In this document: piece after piece, positions 54,623 to 64,000 of the stretch
How the letters are laid out: every line of letters starts with the position of its first letter
How positions within the stretch are numbered: the first letter of the stretch is position 1
Origin: Taibaiella sp.
Lineage (GTDB): Bacteria > Bacteroidota > Bacteroidia > Chitinophagales > Chitinophagaceae
Direction: 5' to 3'
Assembly: GCA_021740995.1 (NCBI GenBank)
Contig: JAIOYR010000007.1
Coordinates: forward strand, 1 to 64,000
DNA length: 64,000 bases
Notes under the pieces: generated by a model
What the model saw: only the letters and a program-made list of their open reading frames with translations
Databases searched by the model: none
Told to the model about the DNA's origin: nothing
Position numbers and translations under genes: made by a program

Positions 54623-55333
54623 ATGCAACAAAGACCTTTGCCCGCCGAGCTGAAAAAAGGCGGGGTTATTTTGGTAGACAAACCGTACAAGTGGACCTCA
54701 TTTGATGCCGTCAACAGTATTAAGATTGCACTGCGTGCCAAAATCGGGCATTGCGGTACGCTGGACCCTCTGGCCACAGGCTTGCTAATCTGCTGCACCG
54801 GAGCCATGACCAAGAAAATATCTGAATACCAGCAACTGCCAAAGGAGTATACAGGTATCATTCATCTGGGTGCGGTCACAGACACTTATGACCTCGAAAG
54901 TGTACCGCATACCCCAATGCCATACGATCACATAACACCTGCCGATATTGATAATGCGGTAAAACAGTTTACAGGTGATATATTGCAAGTGCCACCTATA
55001 CATTCTGCCATTAAAAAAGATGGCAAAAGAGCCTATGACCTTGCGAGAGCTGGTAAAGAAATAGTGATGACAGCCCGCCCGGTGATAATAGGTGAGTTTG
55101 AGATTACGAAAGTTTCGCTGCCTGAAGTCCATTTCAGGGTAGTATGCAGCACGGGTACCTACATACGTTCTTTGGCGCACGACTTTGGTCAGGTGCTGGG
55201 TTGTGGGGCCTACCTTAGCGCGCTCCGGCGCACAAAAATCGGTAATTTCGATGCCCAAAATGCGCTTACCCCGGAGCAGTGGCGGGCATTCTGGAAACCT
55301 GCTGTACGGGAAAATACACCTGAAAATGATTGA
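54623..55333 (+). CDS. truB: tRNA pseudouridine(55) synthase
   Basis: 236 residues. GHCGTLDPLATGLL holds catalytic Asp48; KEYTGIIHLGAVTDTYDLES, PPIHSAIKKDGKRAYDLAR and VVCSTGTYIRSLAHDFG are the conserved TruB motifs. It makes pseudouridine 55 in the T-loop of tRNAs. The C-terminal PUA domain is missing, as in other short Bacteroidota forms. Confidence 0.95.
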   Translation: MQQRPLPAELKKGGVILVDKPYKWTSFDAVNSIKIALRAKIGHCGTLDPLATGLLICCTGAMTKKISEYQQLPKEYTGIIHLGAVTDTYDLESVPHTPMPYDHITPADIDNAVKQFTGDILQVPPIHSAIKKDGKRAYDLARAGKEIVMTARPVIIGEFEITKVSLPEVHFRVVCSTGTYIRSLAHDFGQVLGCGAYLSALRRTKIGNFDAQNALTPEQWRAFWKPAVRENTPEND

Positions 55334-55537
55334 AAATGAATATCGTTTCAGATGCTAGATGTATTATAATTAAATTATTTATGTGTCTGCTGTAGCGGTA
55401 TTTAGACCCTGTAACGAGTTGTTAATTACGCATTAATCCAACGTTAAACAAGACTTGAGATAGGTGCATAAGTAAAAATAGCAGTAATATTGTGATATAA
55501 ATTTTAATGAATTGGTATATTAAATTTTGAACTCACT

Positions 55538-57103
55538 ATGGAAAACAGTAGTATTTTTTTGATGAAGATGGAAGAACTGGTGAAGCAGGTAGTCCGGTTT
55601 TATAATATACCCTGTTATCTTGTAGACTCCAACATAGAAACACACACAAATGCTTACGGAGAAAAGGTAAGAATTCCTGTGGTGCGTGTAGTCGGTTTTT
55701 TCGAAGATACCATAGCCAAAGTGGCTCATTTACTCAATTCTGAGTTCGATTTACTGGTTATAAAAGACACGAATACTAACACTGATTCCTTTACGTCTTC
55801 AGGGCAAACCTACCAGGCGGGTCTGAAACCAAACAGGCTCGAACTGGCGGAATATAAGATGCTTGGACCTCACAAGTTTGAGATACATGTGTCTTCGATA
55901 TTGCAGGATGTGTACACAGCTATGCAGAAAAGCCTGAGCAATGGAAGTAAGGAGGTGCCACCAGGTGTGAAAAGAGATTTTTACCGTGTAGGTGCTTTTC
56001 TGGAAATGGCGGATATAGAGTTCCTTAAGATACGGGATCAGGTAAGCAACAGCACCCCCGGCAGTACTCCTCAGGTCAATTCTATTCCTGATATTCCTCA
56101 GGTGGCTCGTACCACCCAGGTAGTGGCTCCCGTGCAGGTGCCGTCACCGGTAGCAGAGGTTGCACCGCCACCGCCGCCGGTTCCCGAGCCAGTGCCTCCG
56201 GTTGTGCCTGAGCCAGTGGCTACCATGCAGGTGTCAGAACCAATAAAAATAACCACCAAAGAGGCTGACAGCAGCAAGATAGAGGCTATAGACATGAGTG
56301 TGGATAGCTTCAACTCGCTCGCAGTTAATATCAATAATATAGAGAATAAAAACGGTGCTGACGACAATTACCTGGATCTCATTAATGCAGGGAAAATGGC
56401 TGAAGTCAGTGACGAGGTGGTAATACCTACTTTCAATACTGATGTGGTGAAAGAAGAAGAGCCTGTGAGCACTCCAAAGCCAACCAGCGTCAACGGTGCC
56501 GCCTCTGATGCAGTAGCCCTCAACATAGACAATATTGAGACTTTCAATATGAATGTGAGTGGCATGATAGAAAGAACCACGGAAATTATACGTGAAGTAG
56601 GCGACAAGGGTAGCGCATCGACCAGTGCTGCTGCTGCTGCCGAAGTGCCGGATGAGAATACGCAGATGAATGAGGCTACACTGAGAGATTATGTGCGCAC
56701 AAACAAGCTCGTAAAAGAAGTAGATGCCATGGTGGCTGAGAAAGCAGGTGCCAAAATAAATGATGAAATTGATATTGAAGGTGATGTGGAGCGTTTGCGT
56801 TTTCTGAAGGTGAATACGCTGAAACAACTGCATGAGCGCATATCAGACAACAAAGAAGATATTGTGGCTTTTGCCGAAAAATGGATAGGTAAAGATAATG
56901 GCGGTTCTTTCGATTCGGGTATATGTTTGTTCTACCTCGAGTACCTGCTGGTAGGCAAGAAGAATGACCCTGCTTTCGCAGTTGAATATGTGCTGAAGTT
57001 TATATCAGACAACGACTACAGTGCGCGCTACATCATACCTACCTACAACTCTATCAGGCACAATGGTGAGCCGGCAAGTTTTGCTCATCTTACCCTGAAA
57101 TAG
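55538..57103 (+). CDS. Large cytosolic protein with a RelA/SpoT-like N-terminal fold (inference)
   Basis: 521 residues without signal peptide or membrane helix. Residues 1-165 include VVGFFEDTIAKVAHLLNSEF and HKFEIHVSSILQDVYTAMQK, which follow the pattern of RelA/SpoT synthetase domains (where FEIQVRTxLQHAW is usual) but lack the expected catalytic residues. A proline/valine-rich linker (about 180-225), an acidic low-complexity middle and a helical C-terminal domain (about 385-521) follow. The GxNIDNIE-like strings near 265 and 335 hint at an internal duplication. Function unknown. Confidence 0.6.
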   Translation: MENSSIFLMKMEELVKQVVRFYNIPCYLVDSNIETHTNAYGEKVRIPVVRVVGFFEDTIAKVAHLLNSEFDLLVIKDTNTNTDSFTSSGQTYQAGLKPNRLELAEYKMLGPHKFEIHVSSILQDVYTAMQKSLSNGSKEVPPGVKRDFYRVGAFLEMADIEFLKIRDQVSNSTPGSTPQVNSIPDIPQVARTTQVVAPVQVPSPVAEVAPPPPPVPEPVPPVVPEPVATMQVSEPIKITTKEADSSKIEAIDMSVDSFNSLAVNINNIENKNGADDNYLDLINAGKMAEVSDEVVIPTFNTDVVKEEEPVSTPKPTSVNGAASDAVALNIDNIETFNMNVSGMIERTTEIIREVGDKGSASTSAAAAAEVPDENTQMNEATLRDYVRTNKLVKEVDAMVAEKAGAKINDEIDIEGDVERLRFLKVNTLKQLHERISDNKEDIVAFAEKWIGKDNGGSFDSGICLFYLEYLLVGKKNDPAFAVEYVLKFISDNDYSARYIIPTYNSIRHNGEPASFAHLTLK

Positions 57104-57125
57104 TTCCCCCTTATTATAAACAGAT

Positions 57126-57168
57126 ACATGCAGATTTACGAACAAACCGTTCGAGGATCTGCATGTTT
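57126..57168 (+). terminator. Terminator-like hairpin
   Basis: ACATGCAGAT and ATCTGCATGT form a perfect 10-bp stem; inside, CGAAC/GTTCG adds 5 bp. TTTATTATTG follows. Confidence 0.55.
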
Positions 57169-57196
57169 ATTATTGTGATTATTCCGGTGAATATCA

Positions 57197-57296
57197 TCCG
57201 GGCTGACACAGATTTATGGATTCGCTCCCTTTGCGTGTAGTACGCGATAAGCGAGTCTCTGAACGTTTGCGTGGAAATTTTTTGCGTGGGGTTAAT
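57197..57296. repeat. TTTGCG-rich dispersed repeat, copy 2
   Basis: CCCTTTGCGTG and GTTTGCGTGGAAATTTTTTG resemble 27045-27128. It fills the 335-bp gap before the ComM-like gene together with the hairpin at 57126-57168. The minus-strand ORF of 63 codons here is not convincing. Confidence 0.4.
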
Positions 57297-57439
57297 TGCA
57301 GGCACGATTCCTTCTCAGAGTATTTGACTTTTGTACGTGTAGAAAGCATCTCTGGCCGCATTACCCGTGAGCTTGCTTAATACAGAGCAATTTCTTTTCC
57401 TTACATTTACTGTTCATTTATTTAGCACAGGCACACAGC

Positions 57440-58981
57440 ATGTTAGTAAAATTATTCGGTAGCGCGGTATATGGCGTTGATGCAATCACTATCACAATAG
57501 AGGTAGATACTCCCGGTGGAGAGATAGGCGTATACATAGTAGGCCTACCAGACAATGCGGTGAAAGAAAGCAAGGACAGGGTAATATCGGCTATGCAAAA
57601 TACCGGCTTCGACCGGCCACGGGGTAGAATGGTAGTAAACATGGCACCTGCCGACATCAAAAAAGCCGGTGCTGCTTACGATCTCCCCATTGCCCTTGGC
57701 TTTCTGGCAGCTACAGCCCAGATGCCCCACGAGCAGTTGCACGAATATGTGATCATGGGAGAGCTCTCGCTCGATGGGTCTGTAAAGCCCATAAAAGGTG
57801 CACTACCCATAGCCATACAGACCCGTGCCGAAAAATTCAAAGGGCTGATAGTACCGAAAGAAAATGCCCGCGAGGCCGCTTTGGTCAACAATCTGGAAGT
57901 GTTTGGCGTAGACCACATCAGCGAGGTCATAGCCTTCTTCAACGGCACATCAGACCTCAAACCCGTAAAAGTAAACACCCGCGAAGAGTTTTATGATGCA
58001 CAGAGCAATTTCGAAATAGACTTCAATGATGTAAAGGGACAGGAGAATGTGAAGCGGGCGCTGGAGATAGCAGCGGCAGGTGGCCACAATGCGATACTGA
58101 TAGGCCCACCCGGCGCCGGCAAAACCATGCTGGCAAAACGGTTGCCTACCATACTGCCACCACTCACACTGCACGAGGCACTGGAGACCACCAAGATACA
58201 CAGTGTAGCCGGTAAGTTGCCCGGCAACACATCGCTGGTAGCACAACGGCCGTTCCGCAGCCCGCACCATACGATAAGCGATGCAGCTCTGGTAGGCGGC
58301 GGTGGCATACCACAGCCCGGCGAGATATCGCTGGCACACAATGGTGTGTTGTTTCTGGACGAGTTGCCGGAGTTTAAGCGCAGTGCACTGGAGGTGATGC
58401 GGCAACCCATGGAGGAGCGCAAAGTAGCCATATCGCGGGCACGGGTGAGTATAGAATTTCCGGCAAGTTTTATGCTCATAGCCTCTATGAATCCCTGCCC
58501 ATGTGGCTACTTCAACCATCCTGAGAAGGAATGTAGCTGCTCGCCGCTAATGGTGCAGCGCTACCTCAACAAGATAAGCGGCCCCCTGCTGGACCGTATA
58601 GACCTGCATGTAGAAGTAACCCCTGTGCCATTTAGCGAGCTGTCATCAAAGCAGATGAGCGAGAACAGCAACGATGTGCGCACCCGCGTAATAGCCGCCC
58701 GCGAGATACAGGCAAAAAGATTTGAAGCGCATGCCGGCACCTATGCCAATGCACAGATAAGCAGCAAGCTGCTAAAAGAGATATGTGAGATAAGCACCGT
58801 AGGCCAAAACCTGCTAAAGACCGCTATGGACCGCCTCAACCTAAGTGCCCGCGCCTATGACCGAATACTAAAAGTAAGCCGCACCATAGCCGACCTCTCA
58901 GCCAGCCCCGACATACGCCCCGAGCACCTTGCCGAGGCCATACAGTATAGGAGTTTGGATAGAGAGGGATGGGGAGGGTAG
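57440..58981 (+). CDS. comM: YifB/ComM-type Mg-chelatase-like AAA+ ATPase
   Basis: 513 residues. An N-terminal Lon-protease-like (ChlI) domain (about 1-170; [14 protein letters not shown]) precedes the AAA+ core: [13 protein letters not shown] (Walker A, about 215), [11 protein letters not shown] (Walker B) and [17 protein letters not shown], a conserved cysteine cluster. The C-terminal helical domain contains [12 protein letters not shown]. In other bacteria ComM is a helicase for branch migration during natural transformation; that role here is inferred from homology. Confidence 0.92.
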   Translation: MLVKLFGSAVYGVDAITITIEVDTPGGEIGVYIVGLPDNAVKESKDRVISAMQNTGFDRPRGRMVVNMAPADIKKAGAAYDLPIALGFLAATAQMPHEQLHEYVIMGELSLDGSVKPIKGALPIAIQTRAEKFKGLIVPKENAREAALVNNLEVFGVDHISEVIAFFNGTSDLKPVKVNTREEFYDAQSNFEIDFNDVKGQENVKRALEIAAAGGHNAILIGPPGAGKTMLAKRLPTILPPLTLHEALETTKIHSVAGKLPGNTSLVAQRPFRSPHHTISDAALVGGGGIPQPGEISLAHNGVLFLDELPEFKRSALEVMRQPMEERKVAISRARVSIEFPASFMLIASMNPCPCGYFNHPEKECSCSPLMVQRYLNKISGPLLDRIDLHVEVTPVPFSELSSKQMSENSNDVRTRVIAAREIQAKRFEAHAGTYANAQISSKLLKEICEISTVGQNLLKTAMDRLNLSARAYDRILKVSRTIADLSASPDIRPEHLAEAIQYRSLDREGWGG

Positions 58982-59238
58982 GTGAGTGCGGGTGTGGGGT
59001 GCGGAGAGCGGTATATTTTAGGCAATCAGAGATTGATTTCCGCTGGAACGTAGTTGGAGACTAAGCTCAACATAGGGTAGTAAATGGTGAGCAGCACAGG
59101 GTGTCTACTGTCGGCAGAAATGGTGAGGTCTTCAATGCTAGCGTGGATAAGCAATTTGTTTTTCGCTTACCCAAAACAAATATATCTGTACATTTACTTG
59201 ATGTGAGATAGAGTGAAAGTTTCAATCGTACCTTTTTC

Positions 59239-60279
59239 ATGAAATATATCCTGTCTTTAGTGATGTTGTTTAATTGGTGCTTAGTGCATGGGCAGGATTA
59301 TCGCCAGTATCACGCGTTAATAAACAATGCGGAGAGGTGTTACTTTTTAGATAACAAGTCAGACTCGGCATACATCTATTACGATTCGGCATTTTCTAGG
59401 TTTGATTTTGTCTTTGCCAGAGATTGTTTTTTAGCTGCGCAGCTTGCTTATTACGACGCTAACAAAAAGTATGAACAGTACCTTAGAATAGGTTTTGCCA
59501 ATGGGCTTAGCCCGGAGCATTTACAAATATCTCCCGTATTTCATACACTTGTTTCCGGGAATGTTTTATTCAAAAAAGAATTTCCTGATTACGCTGTTTT
59601 GAGGAAGAAATATTTGTCGCGAATAAATGTACCTGTGCTCAAAAATATTACCCGAATAGCAGTACAGGAGCAAACCCACAAGATGTTGCCCACAGAGCAG
59701 TTTACTGCAAAACTCTCTGAGCACCTGGCCTACATAGAGTACGTAATTAAGAATTTTGGCTTTCCCGGTGAAAAACTAATTGGACTCCTGCAGCCAGATA
59801 TTTTGGCAGAGTTGGGATATAAAAATGCAGATTACCGTGCTTTTTCCAAAGGCCGTGCAACCTTTGATGGGGAGATGTATTATATCGCTCAATCGCTAAC
59901 AACTCCAATACTTATACATACCAGATGCCCTTACCAGAGACTTGAAAAATATTGGGACAAATGTATCAGAAACGGGGAGATACATCCTGATGATGTGGCG
60001 TTGTTTTACGATGCTGGTTTCAACTTTCTGAAGTTTCCTCACAGCGAACAGATAAGCCTTGCCAAAGATTTTAGTTGCGACAGGTACTTTATGCCAACAG
60101 CCTGTTTTAGAAAAAACCCATTGACCAGAAGTGTAGTATCCCATATCAGCAAGAGAATTGTAGACTCTATGCGTGCTACAATATTTATCAACCCGCTACG
60201 TGTCGATTCTGCCAAAAAAGCTTTTGGGCAGGTCCATAGAATGCCCACATGCTTTGAATGGGGAATCCCAATTGAATAA
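59239..60279 (+). CDS. Secreted protein of unknown function
   Basis: 346 residues with a signal peptide (MKYILSLVMLFNWCLVHGQ). The N-terminal region has helical repeats with AYIYYDSAFSRFD and CFLAAQLAYYDANKKYEQYL, similar to TPR-like units in Bacteroidota proteins of the same type. The C-terminal half (CPYQRLEKYWDKCIRNGEIHP, FSCDRYFMPTACFRKNP) has several cysteines. It stands alone. Confidence 0.7.
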   Translation: MKYILSLVMLFNWCLVHGQDYRQYHALINNAERCYFLDNKSDSAYIYYDSAFSRFDFVFARDCFLAAQLAYYDANKKYEQYLRIGFANGLSPEHLQISPVFHTLVSGNVLFKKEFPDYAVLRKKYLSRINVPVLKNITRIAVQEQTHKMLPTEQFTAKLSEHLAYIEYVIKNFGFPGEKLIGLLQPDILAELGYKNADYRAFSKGRATFDGEMYYIAQSLTTPILIHTRCPYQRLEKYWDKCIRNGEIHPDDVALFYDAGFNFLKFPHSEQISLAKDFSCDRYFMPTACFRKNPLTRSVVSHISKRIVDSMRATIFINPLRVDSAKKAFGQVHRMPTCFEWGIPIE

Positions 60280-60336
60280 CGATATTAGAATGACGGTGTT
60301 AGTGACAATTATTGAAAACATTTAAAAAAGCCAACT

Positions 60337-60816
60337 ATGAATATGAGCGTATCTGCGCAATTGGCAAAACACTCCAGAGAAGTATTCTTCGGCGGCAACT
60401 GGACCTGCTCAAACCTCAAAGATAATCTGGCAGATGTAACCTGGCAGCAGGCTACTACACAGGTGCACGATATCAATACCATAGCCACTCTGGTATACCA
60501 TATGAGCTATTATGTAAGTGGAGTGCTGAAGGTACTGCAGGGCGATCCGCTCAGTGCAAGGGATACAGAAAGTTTCAGCCATCCCCCCATCACCAGTCAG
60601 GCCGACTGGGAGGATCTGCTGGCAAGAGTGTGGGCAGATGCAGGGGCCTTTGCCGCGCTGATAGAGCAATTGCCGGAGCATAAACTATGGGAAAACTTTA
60701 CGGACGAGAAATATGGAATATACTATCGCAATATTCACGGTATTATAGAGCACACACATTACCATCTGGGGCAGATAGCCGTGGTAAAGAAAATACTGCA
60801 ACAAACAACCGAGTGA
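60337..60816 (+). CDS. DinB-family protein
   Basis: 159 residues, a four-helix bundle. Histidines in LVYHMSYYVS and HTHYHLGQIAVVKK sit where DinB/YfiT proteins bind a metal ion. The family includes thiol-dependent S-transferases and metal-dependent hydrolases; this member's substrate is unknown. It precedes the FKBP gene by 80 bp. Confidence 0.82.
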   Translation: MNMSVSAQLAKHSREVFFGGNWTCSNLKDNLADVTWQQATTQVHDINTIATLVYHMSYYVSGVLKVLQGDPLSARDTESFSHPPITSQADWEDLLARVWADAGAFAALIEQLPEHKLWENFTDEKYGIYYRNIHGIIEHTHYHLGQIAVVKKILQQTTE

Positions 60817-60896
60817 TACACGCCTATCAATTTGGATTATGATGCGGACTTGCTTAATATTGACAAACAAATTAATCACCCTTTTCAAAAAATGTT

Positions 60897-61379
60897 ATGA
60901 TAAAATCAATTGTAAGTAGTTTGTTCCTGTTTTGTACTATGCTGGTATCGGTGGCGGGTTATGCCCAGTCTCAGAAGGAAATTGATGATAAAATACTCAC
61001 TGAGTATTTTGCCAAGAACAAGATAAAGGCGACAATGACCCCATCGGGCTTGTACTACGTTGTCAGCAAAAAAGGCAACGGACCTAATGTAAAACCAGGG
61101 CAGAGTGTATCTATGAAATATCTGGGTACTTTTCTGGATGGCAAAAGGTTTGACGGCAATATGGATGAGAATTTTGAGCTGAAGGGAAATCCATTCACGT
61201 TTACGCTTGGCAGGGGTCAGGTTATAAGAGGTTGGGATGAGGGTGTTCAATTTTTCAGTGTAGGTAGCCAGGGTACGTTATACCTGCCATCTGGTGTAGC
61301 TTATGGCGAAAGAGGTGTAGGTCCTATTCCACCTAATTCTGTTTTGGTATTTCATGTAGAAGTTGTAAGCGCCAACTAA
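60897..61379 (+). CDS. Secreted FKBP-type peptidyl-prolyl isomerase
   Basis: 160 residues. A signal peptide ends near VAGYAQS; the FKBP domain (about 50-160) shows KPGQSVSMKYLGTFLDGKRFD, GRGQVIRGWDEGVQF, GTLYLPSGVAYGERGVG and IPPNSVLVFHVEVV, with the usual ligand-pocket residues. It should speed proline isomerisation of exported proteins. ribD begins 1 bp after its stop. Confidence 0.93.
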   Translation: MIKSIVSSLFLFCTMLVSVAGYAQSQKEIDDKILTEYFAKNKIKATMTPSGLYYVVSKKGNGPNVKPGQSVSMKYLGTFLDGKRFDGNMDENFELKGNPFTFTLGRGQVIRGWDEGVQFFSVGSQGTLYLPSGVAYGERGVGPIPPNSVLVFHVEVVSAN

Positions 61380-61380
61380 G

Positions 61381-62484
61381 GTGTTGGTGAAACAGGTAGC
61401 TAAACAAAAAGCCATGCCGGATCAGGTATACATGCAACACTGCCTGCAACTGGCACAGCAGGCTAAAGGCTACACCAGCCCAAACCCCATGGTGGGGGCT
61501 GTGCTGGTGCATAACGGGCGCATAATAGGCGAGGGCTATCATCACTTTTATGGTGCAGCACATGCCGAGGTGAATTGTCTGGATCATGTATCACCGGCAG
61601 ATAAGCACCTGATTTCAGACAGTACACTATACGTTAATTTGGAGCCCTGCGCCCATTTTGGGCTCACGCCACCTTGTGCCAGCCGGGTAATAGCAGAGCA
61701 GGTAAAGAAAGTAGTAATAGCCAACACAGACCCCTTTGAGCGGGTAAGCGGCAGGGGTATAGCTATGCTGCGTGATGCAGGTATTGCTGTAACTGCCGGC
61801 ATAATGGAGCAGGAAGGGCTTTGGGTAAACAGGCGTTTCTTTTGTTTTCATACCCGCAAGCGACCCTACCTCATAATGAAGTGGGCTCAGACTGCTGATG
61901 GCTATATAGGTGCTGCAGACAGCAGTCCGGTGCAGATAACGGGAACTGAAAGCAGGCAGCTATTGCATAAGTGGCGCACCGAGGAGGCGGCTATAATGGT
62001 TGGCTTCACTACTGCCCTCAACGATAATCCGCAGCTCATCGCCAGGCACCATACAGGCAGGCAGCCACTACGCATAGCACTCGACCGTAACCTGCTGCTG
62101 CCAAGGACTAATCATCTTTACAGCGATGAGGCTGCAACCTGGCTCATAAACGAGAAGGACGAAACCAGCCTGGGCAACCTGCACTATATCAAACTTCCCT
62201 TTGATGAGCACTTGCTGCCGGCTTTATTACAACGCCTCTATGCGGCTCACATACTATCAGTAATAGTAGAGGGCGGTGCACAACTGCTCAATAGTTTTAT
62301 TACCGCCGGGTTGTGGGACGAGGCAAGGGTTTTTACCAGCAATACGCACATTGGTGAAGGGGTTGTGGCACCGGTACTTACAAACGAACTAGCAGCTATG
62401 CAAGCCGCTTCCGGCAATGATATGCTGCAGGTATACACCAATAGAAACGTCGGTTACAAGTACATTCCAGGAATGGAACTATAG
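61381..62484 (+). CDS. ribD: Bifunctional riboflavin deaminase/reductase RibD
   Basis: 367 residues from the GTG at 61381; an ATG 11 codons later (61414, MPDQVYMQHC) is an equally good start. The deaminase domain has HAEVNCL and EPCAHFGLTPPC (zinc ligands His and two Cys, catalytic Glu); the reductase domain starts near RPYLIMKWAQTADGYIG and includes VEGGAQLLNSF. It carries out two steps from the GTP-derived pyrimidine to ArPP in riboflavin synthesis. It is coupled to the FKBP gene; other rib genes are not in the window. Confidence 0.93.
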   Translation: MLVKQVAKQKAMPDQVYMQHCLQLAQQAKGYTSPNPMVGAVLVHNGRIIGEGYHHFYGAAHAEVNCLDHVSPADKHLISDSTLYVNLEPCAHFGLTPPCASRVIAEQVKKVVIANTDPFERVSGRGIAMLRDAGIAVTAGIMEQEGLWVNRRFFCFHTRKRPYLIMKWAQTADGYIGAADSSPVQITGTESRQLLHKWRTEEAAIMVGFTTALNDNPQLIARHHTGRQPLRIALDRNLLLPRTNHLYSDEAATWLINEKDETSLGNLHYIKLPFDEHLLPALLQRLYAAHILSVIVEGGAQLLNSFITAGLWDEARVFTSNTHIGEGVVAPVLTNELAAMQAASGNDMLQVYTNRNVGYKYIPGMEL

Positions 62485-62636
62485 CCCCGTTTTGCAATTA
62501 TTTTTATATTAATCCAACCTTCTGATTAATACGATGGTCTATATTGTTGACAACAAAATAATTTACAGAATGTAGATTTTTACGAAAGCACTATAATGCC
62601 CTGTTGTTTTTTAAATTTGGTTGCTTTTCCACTCAG

Positions 62637-62672
62637 ATACGGTTACCTAAACAGTAACCGTATTTCATTTTT
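62637..62672 (+). terminator. Intrinsic terminator after ribD
   Basis: ATACGGTTAC-CTAAACA-GTAACCGTAT is a perfect 10-bp stem followed by TTCATTTTTA. Confidence 0.75.
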
Positions 62673-62737
62673 AGTTCGTCTTATGTATTTTCGGCTTTCA
62701 ATTATATTCTTTTACTTTCATTGTATTTTTTCAGCAA

Positions 62738-63286
62738 ATGGTATCGGATAGAAAAATTGTAGTTTATATAGCAATGAGTGTAGACGGCTACATCGCCGGG
62801 CAAGGTGGCAATATGTCTTTCCTGTCAATAGTAGAGGAGGCAGGGCAGGACTATGGCTATGGTGATTTTGCAGAAACTGTAGACACAGTTATAATGGGAA
62901 GAAAGACCTATGATTGGGTAATGACGCAGGTGTCTGAATTTCCCCACGCTTCAAAAGAAACTTATATCGTTACAAGAACACCTCAAACAAGTATAGGCAA
63001 TATCAACTTCTTCAATGGCAGTCTAAAATCGCTCATCGCCCAGTTGAAATCGCTTCCCGGCAAGGATATTTTTGTAGACGGGGGAGCTGAGATTGTTAAT
63101 GAATTGTTGAAGGACGAATTGGTAGATGAGTTCATCATTTCTGTTATACCTGTGCTGCTGGGTGAGGGTGTGCGGCTTTTTCATACAGGTAAGCCAGAGC
63201 AAAATCTGCGACTGAAAAATACAAGTCAATATGACAAGGGGCTTGTACAATTACACTACATACGCCGGAGCAAGCCGATTGTATAA
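62738..63286 (+). CDS. Dihydrofolate-reductase-like (RibD C-terminal family) protein
   Basis: 182 residues of the RibD_C/YwjB-like group: KIVVYIAMSVDGYIAG at the start, TVIMGRKTYDWV, and IFVDGGAEIVNELLKDELVDEFIIS with the GG nucleotide loop, then IPVLLGEGVRLF. It probably binds NADPH, substrate unknown. It is a paralogue of the reductase half of the neighbouring RibD but not part of its operon because a terminator lies between. Confidence 0.87.
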   Translation: MVSDRKIVVYIAMSVDGYIAGQGGNMSFLSIVEEAGQDYGYGDFAETVDTVIMGRKTYDWVMTQVSEFPHASKETYIVTRTPQTSIGNINFFNGSLKSLIAQLKSLPGKDIFVDGGAEIVNELLKDELVDEFIISVIPVLLGEGVRLFHTGKPEQNLRLKNTSQYDKGLVQLHYIRRSKPIV

Positions 63287-63302
63287 TCTACTGTTATGCC
63301 TG

Positions 63303-64000
63303 CTATAGCTCTATACACACATTCTTGGGTTCTGTAAAGAACCGTAGTGCTTCCCAGCCGCCTTCGCGGCCTACACCACTGTTTTTGAAGCCGCCAAAGG
63401 GTGTGCGAAGGTCGCGCAGCAGCCAGCAGTTCACCCATATGATGCCACTGTTTACTTTCATAGCTACCCTGTTGGCGCGGCTTACATCCTGTGTCCAGAT
63501 GGTGGCAGAAAGGCCATAGTCGCTGGTGTTGGCCAGTTGTAGTGCTTCATCTTCCGTTTTGAATGATTGTATGGTTACCACCGGGCCAAAGATCTCTTCC
63601 ATATTGGTGCGGCAGTTAGCCCCCAATCCTTCGATGATGGTAGGTTCTATAAACAGTCCATCTGTGCAGCGACCGCCAACGTCTATTGCATTGCCGCCAG
63701 CCAGTATGATGCCGCCCTCTTGCTTTGCCAGTTCTATACAACTTAGCACTTTGTCGTAGTGCAGCTTGCTTACTACAGAGCCCTGCTTGCTGTTCTCATC
63801 CAGCGGGTCGCCGGGCAGCAGTTTTTTGGTGCGGGCTACAAACTCTGCCTTGAATTTTTCATAGATGCTTTCCTCTACCAGTATACGGCTGCCACACAGG
63901 CATATTTGCCCCTGATTGCTGAAGGATGACTGCAGGGTAGTGCGCATCATCTTATCCCAGTCGCAGTCTGCAAAAATAATGTTGGGGTTTTTGCCACCCA
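63303..64000 (-). CDS. Aldehyde dehydrogenase, 2-aminomuconic/2-hydroxymuconic semialdehyde type, 5' partial
   Basis: The frame stays open to the right edge (GGKNPNIIFADCDWDK precedes the track's first Met at 63950), so only the C-terminal 232 residues or so are seen. SFSNQGQICLCGSR carries the catalytic cysteine and EEIFGPVV the conserved glutamate/phenylalanine. VNCWLLRDLRTPFGGFKNSG and ALRFFTEPKNVCI are distinctive of the ALDH8/aminomuconate-semialdehyde group, which acts in breakdown of 3-hydroxyanthranilate or catechols. Neighbours outside the window would settle the pathway. Confidence 0.85.
   Translation of the reverse strand, partial: GGKNPNIIFADCDWDKMMRTTLQSSFSNQGQICLCGSRILVEESIYEKFKAEFVARTKKLLPGDPLDENSKQGSVVSKLHYDKVLSCIELAKQEGGIILAGGNAIDVGGRCTDGLFIEPTIIEGLGANCRTNMEEIFGPVVTIQSFKTEDEALQLANTSDYGLSATIWTQDVSRANRVAMKVNSGIIWVNCWLLRDLRTPFGGFKNSGVGREGGWEALRFFTEPKNVCIEL

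Noticed and set aside
58985-59175. Minus-strand frame reading LLIHASIEDLTISADSRHPV and on to a stop
   Set aside because: It looks protein-like over about 45 codons but has no good start codon and a stop just upstream; possibly a gene remnant, not strong enough to list.

Overview
The window looks like a chromosome segment from a member of the Bacteroidota, probably of the Chitinophagales/Chitinophagaceae type. The evidence is: repeated TAnnTTTG promoter boxes with almost no Shine-Dalgarno sites; a type IX secretion C-terminal sorting domain; a CarboxypepD-TonB-barrel receptor; a GH3/serine-hydrolase fusion; DUF6157; HTTM; and the tRNA-Trp-secE-nusG order. There are no rRNA genes, no CRISPR array and no complete insertion sequence. 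Everything here was read by eye, so family names rest on motifs rather than database searches.

Layout. 1-5.4 kb: a tightly packed surface-glycan operon (split transketolase, NAD-dependent epimerase, GT2, DUF4915-like protein, sulfotransferase). 5.5-8.4 kb: era, a PLP-dependent ACC-deaminase-like enzyme and a MORN-repeat protein. 8.6-15.5 kb: a 1237-residue adhesin-like protein with 15 Ig-like modules and a T9SS signal, then a GH3-beta-lactamase-family fusion. 15.8-17.8 kb: gyrB. 18-26.7 kb: housekeeping genes (dciA-like, vanZ-like, gcvH, pepP) enclosed by three cyanophycin genes (isoaspartyl peptidase, cyanophycinase, cyanophycin synthetase). 27.2-29.9 kb: a VWA protein and a GNAT. 29.9-34.8 kb: an AT-rich accessory island with palindromic repeats, a zinc-ribbon/transmembrane protein, a frameshifted small gene, an overlapping pair made of a soluble protein and a four-helix membrane protein (architecture like RexAB or Kiwa), and a small membrane gene lying between 57-bp direct repeats. 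34.8-41.9 kb: a TonB-dependent receptor and a complete DevBCA-TolC-like exporter. 42-44.8 kb: gltX and tRNA-Trp-secE-nusG. 45-50.5 kb: an HTTM membrane protein, lipoproteins and a DsbA-like protein. 50.7-55.3 kb: an Mla-type lipid transporter, small proteins and truB. 55.5-64 kb: a RelA/SpoT-like degenerate protein, a ComM-type ATPase, FKBP, ribD, and the 3' part of an aldehyde dehydrogenase running off the right edge.

How genes work together. CphA makes the nitrogen-storage polymer cyanophycin, CphB cuts it to beta-Asp-Arg and the isoaspartyl peptidase can split the dipeptide, so one 8.7-kb stretch holds storage and mobilisation. The Dev-like genes form one operon for ATP-driven export through three compartments. 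MlaE, MlaF and MlaD form a phospholipid transporter.

The points most worth a second look are: about ten genes whose TAnnTTTG box ends only 4-7 nt before the start codon, implying leaderless transcripts, including two or three small proteins missed by length cut-offs; the island's soluble/4-TM pair; the direct-repeat cassette with three copies of a 16-bp near-palindrome; a two-copy palindromic repeat with a compensatory base-pair change; and mutually exclusive RNA hairpins around tRNA-Trp.
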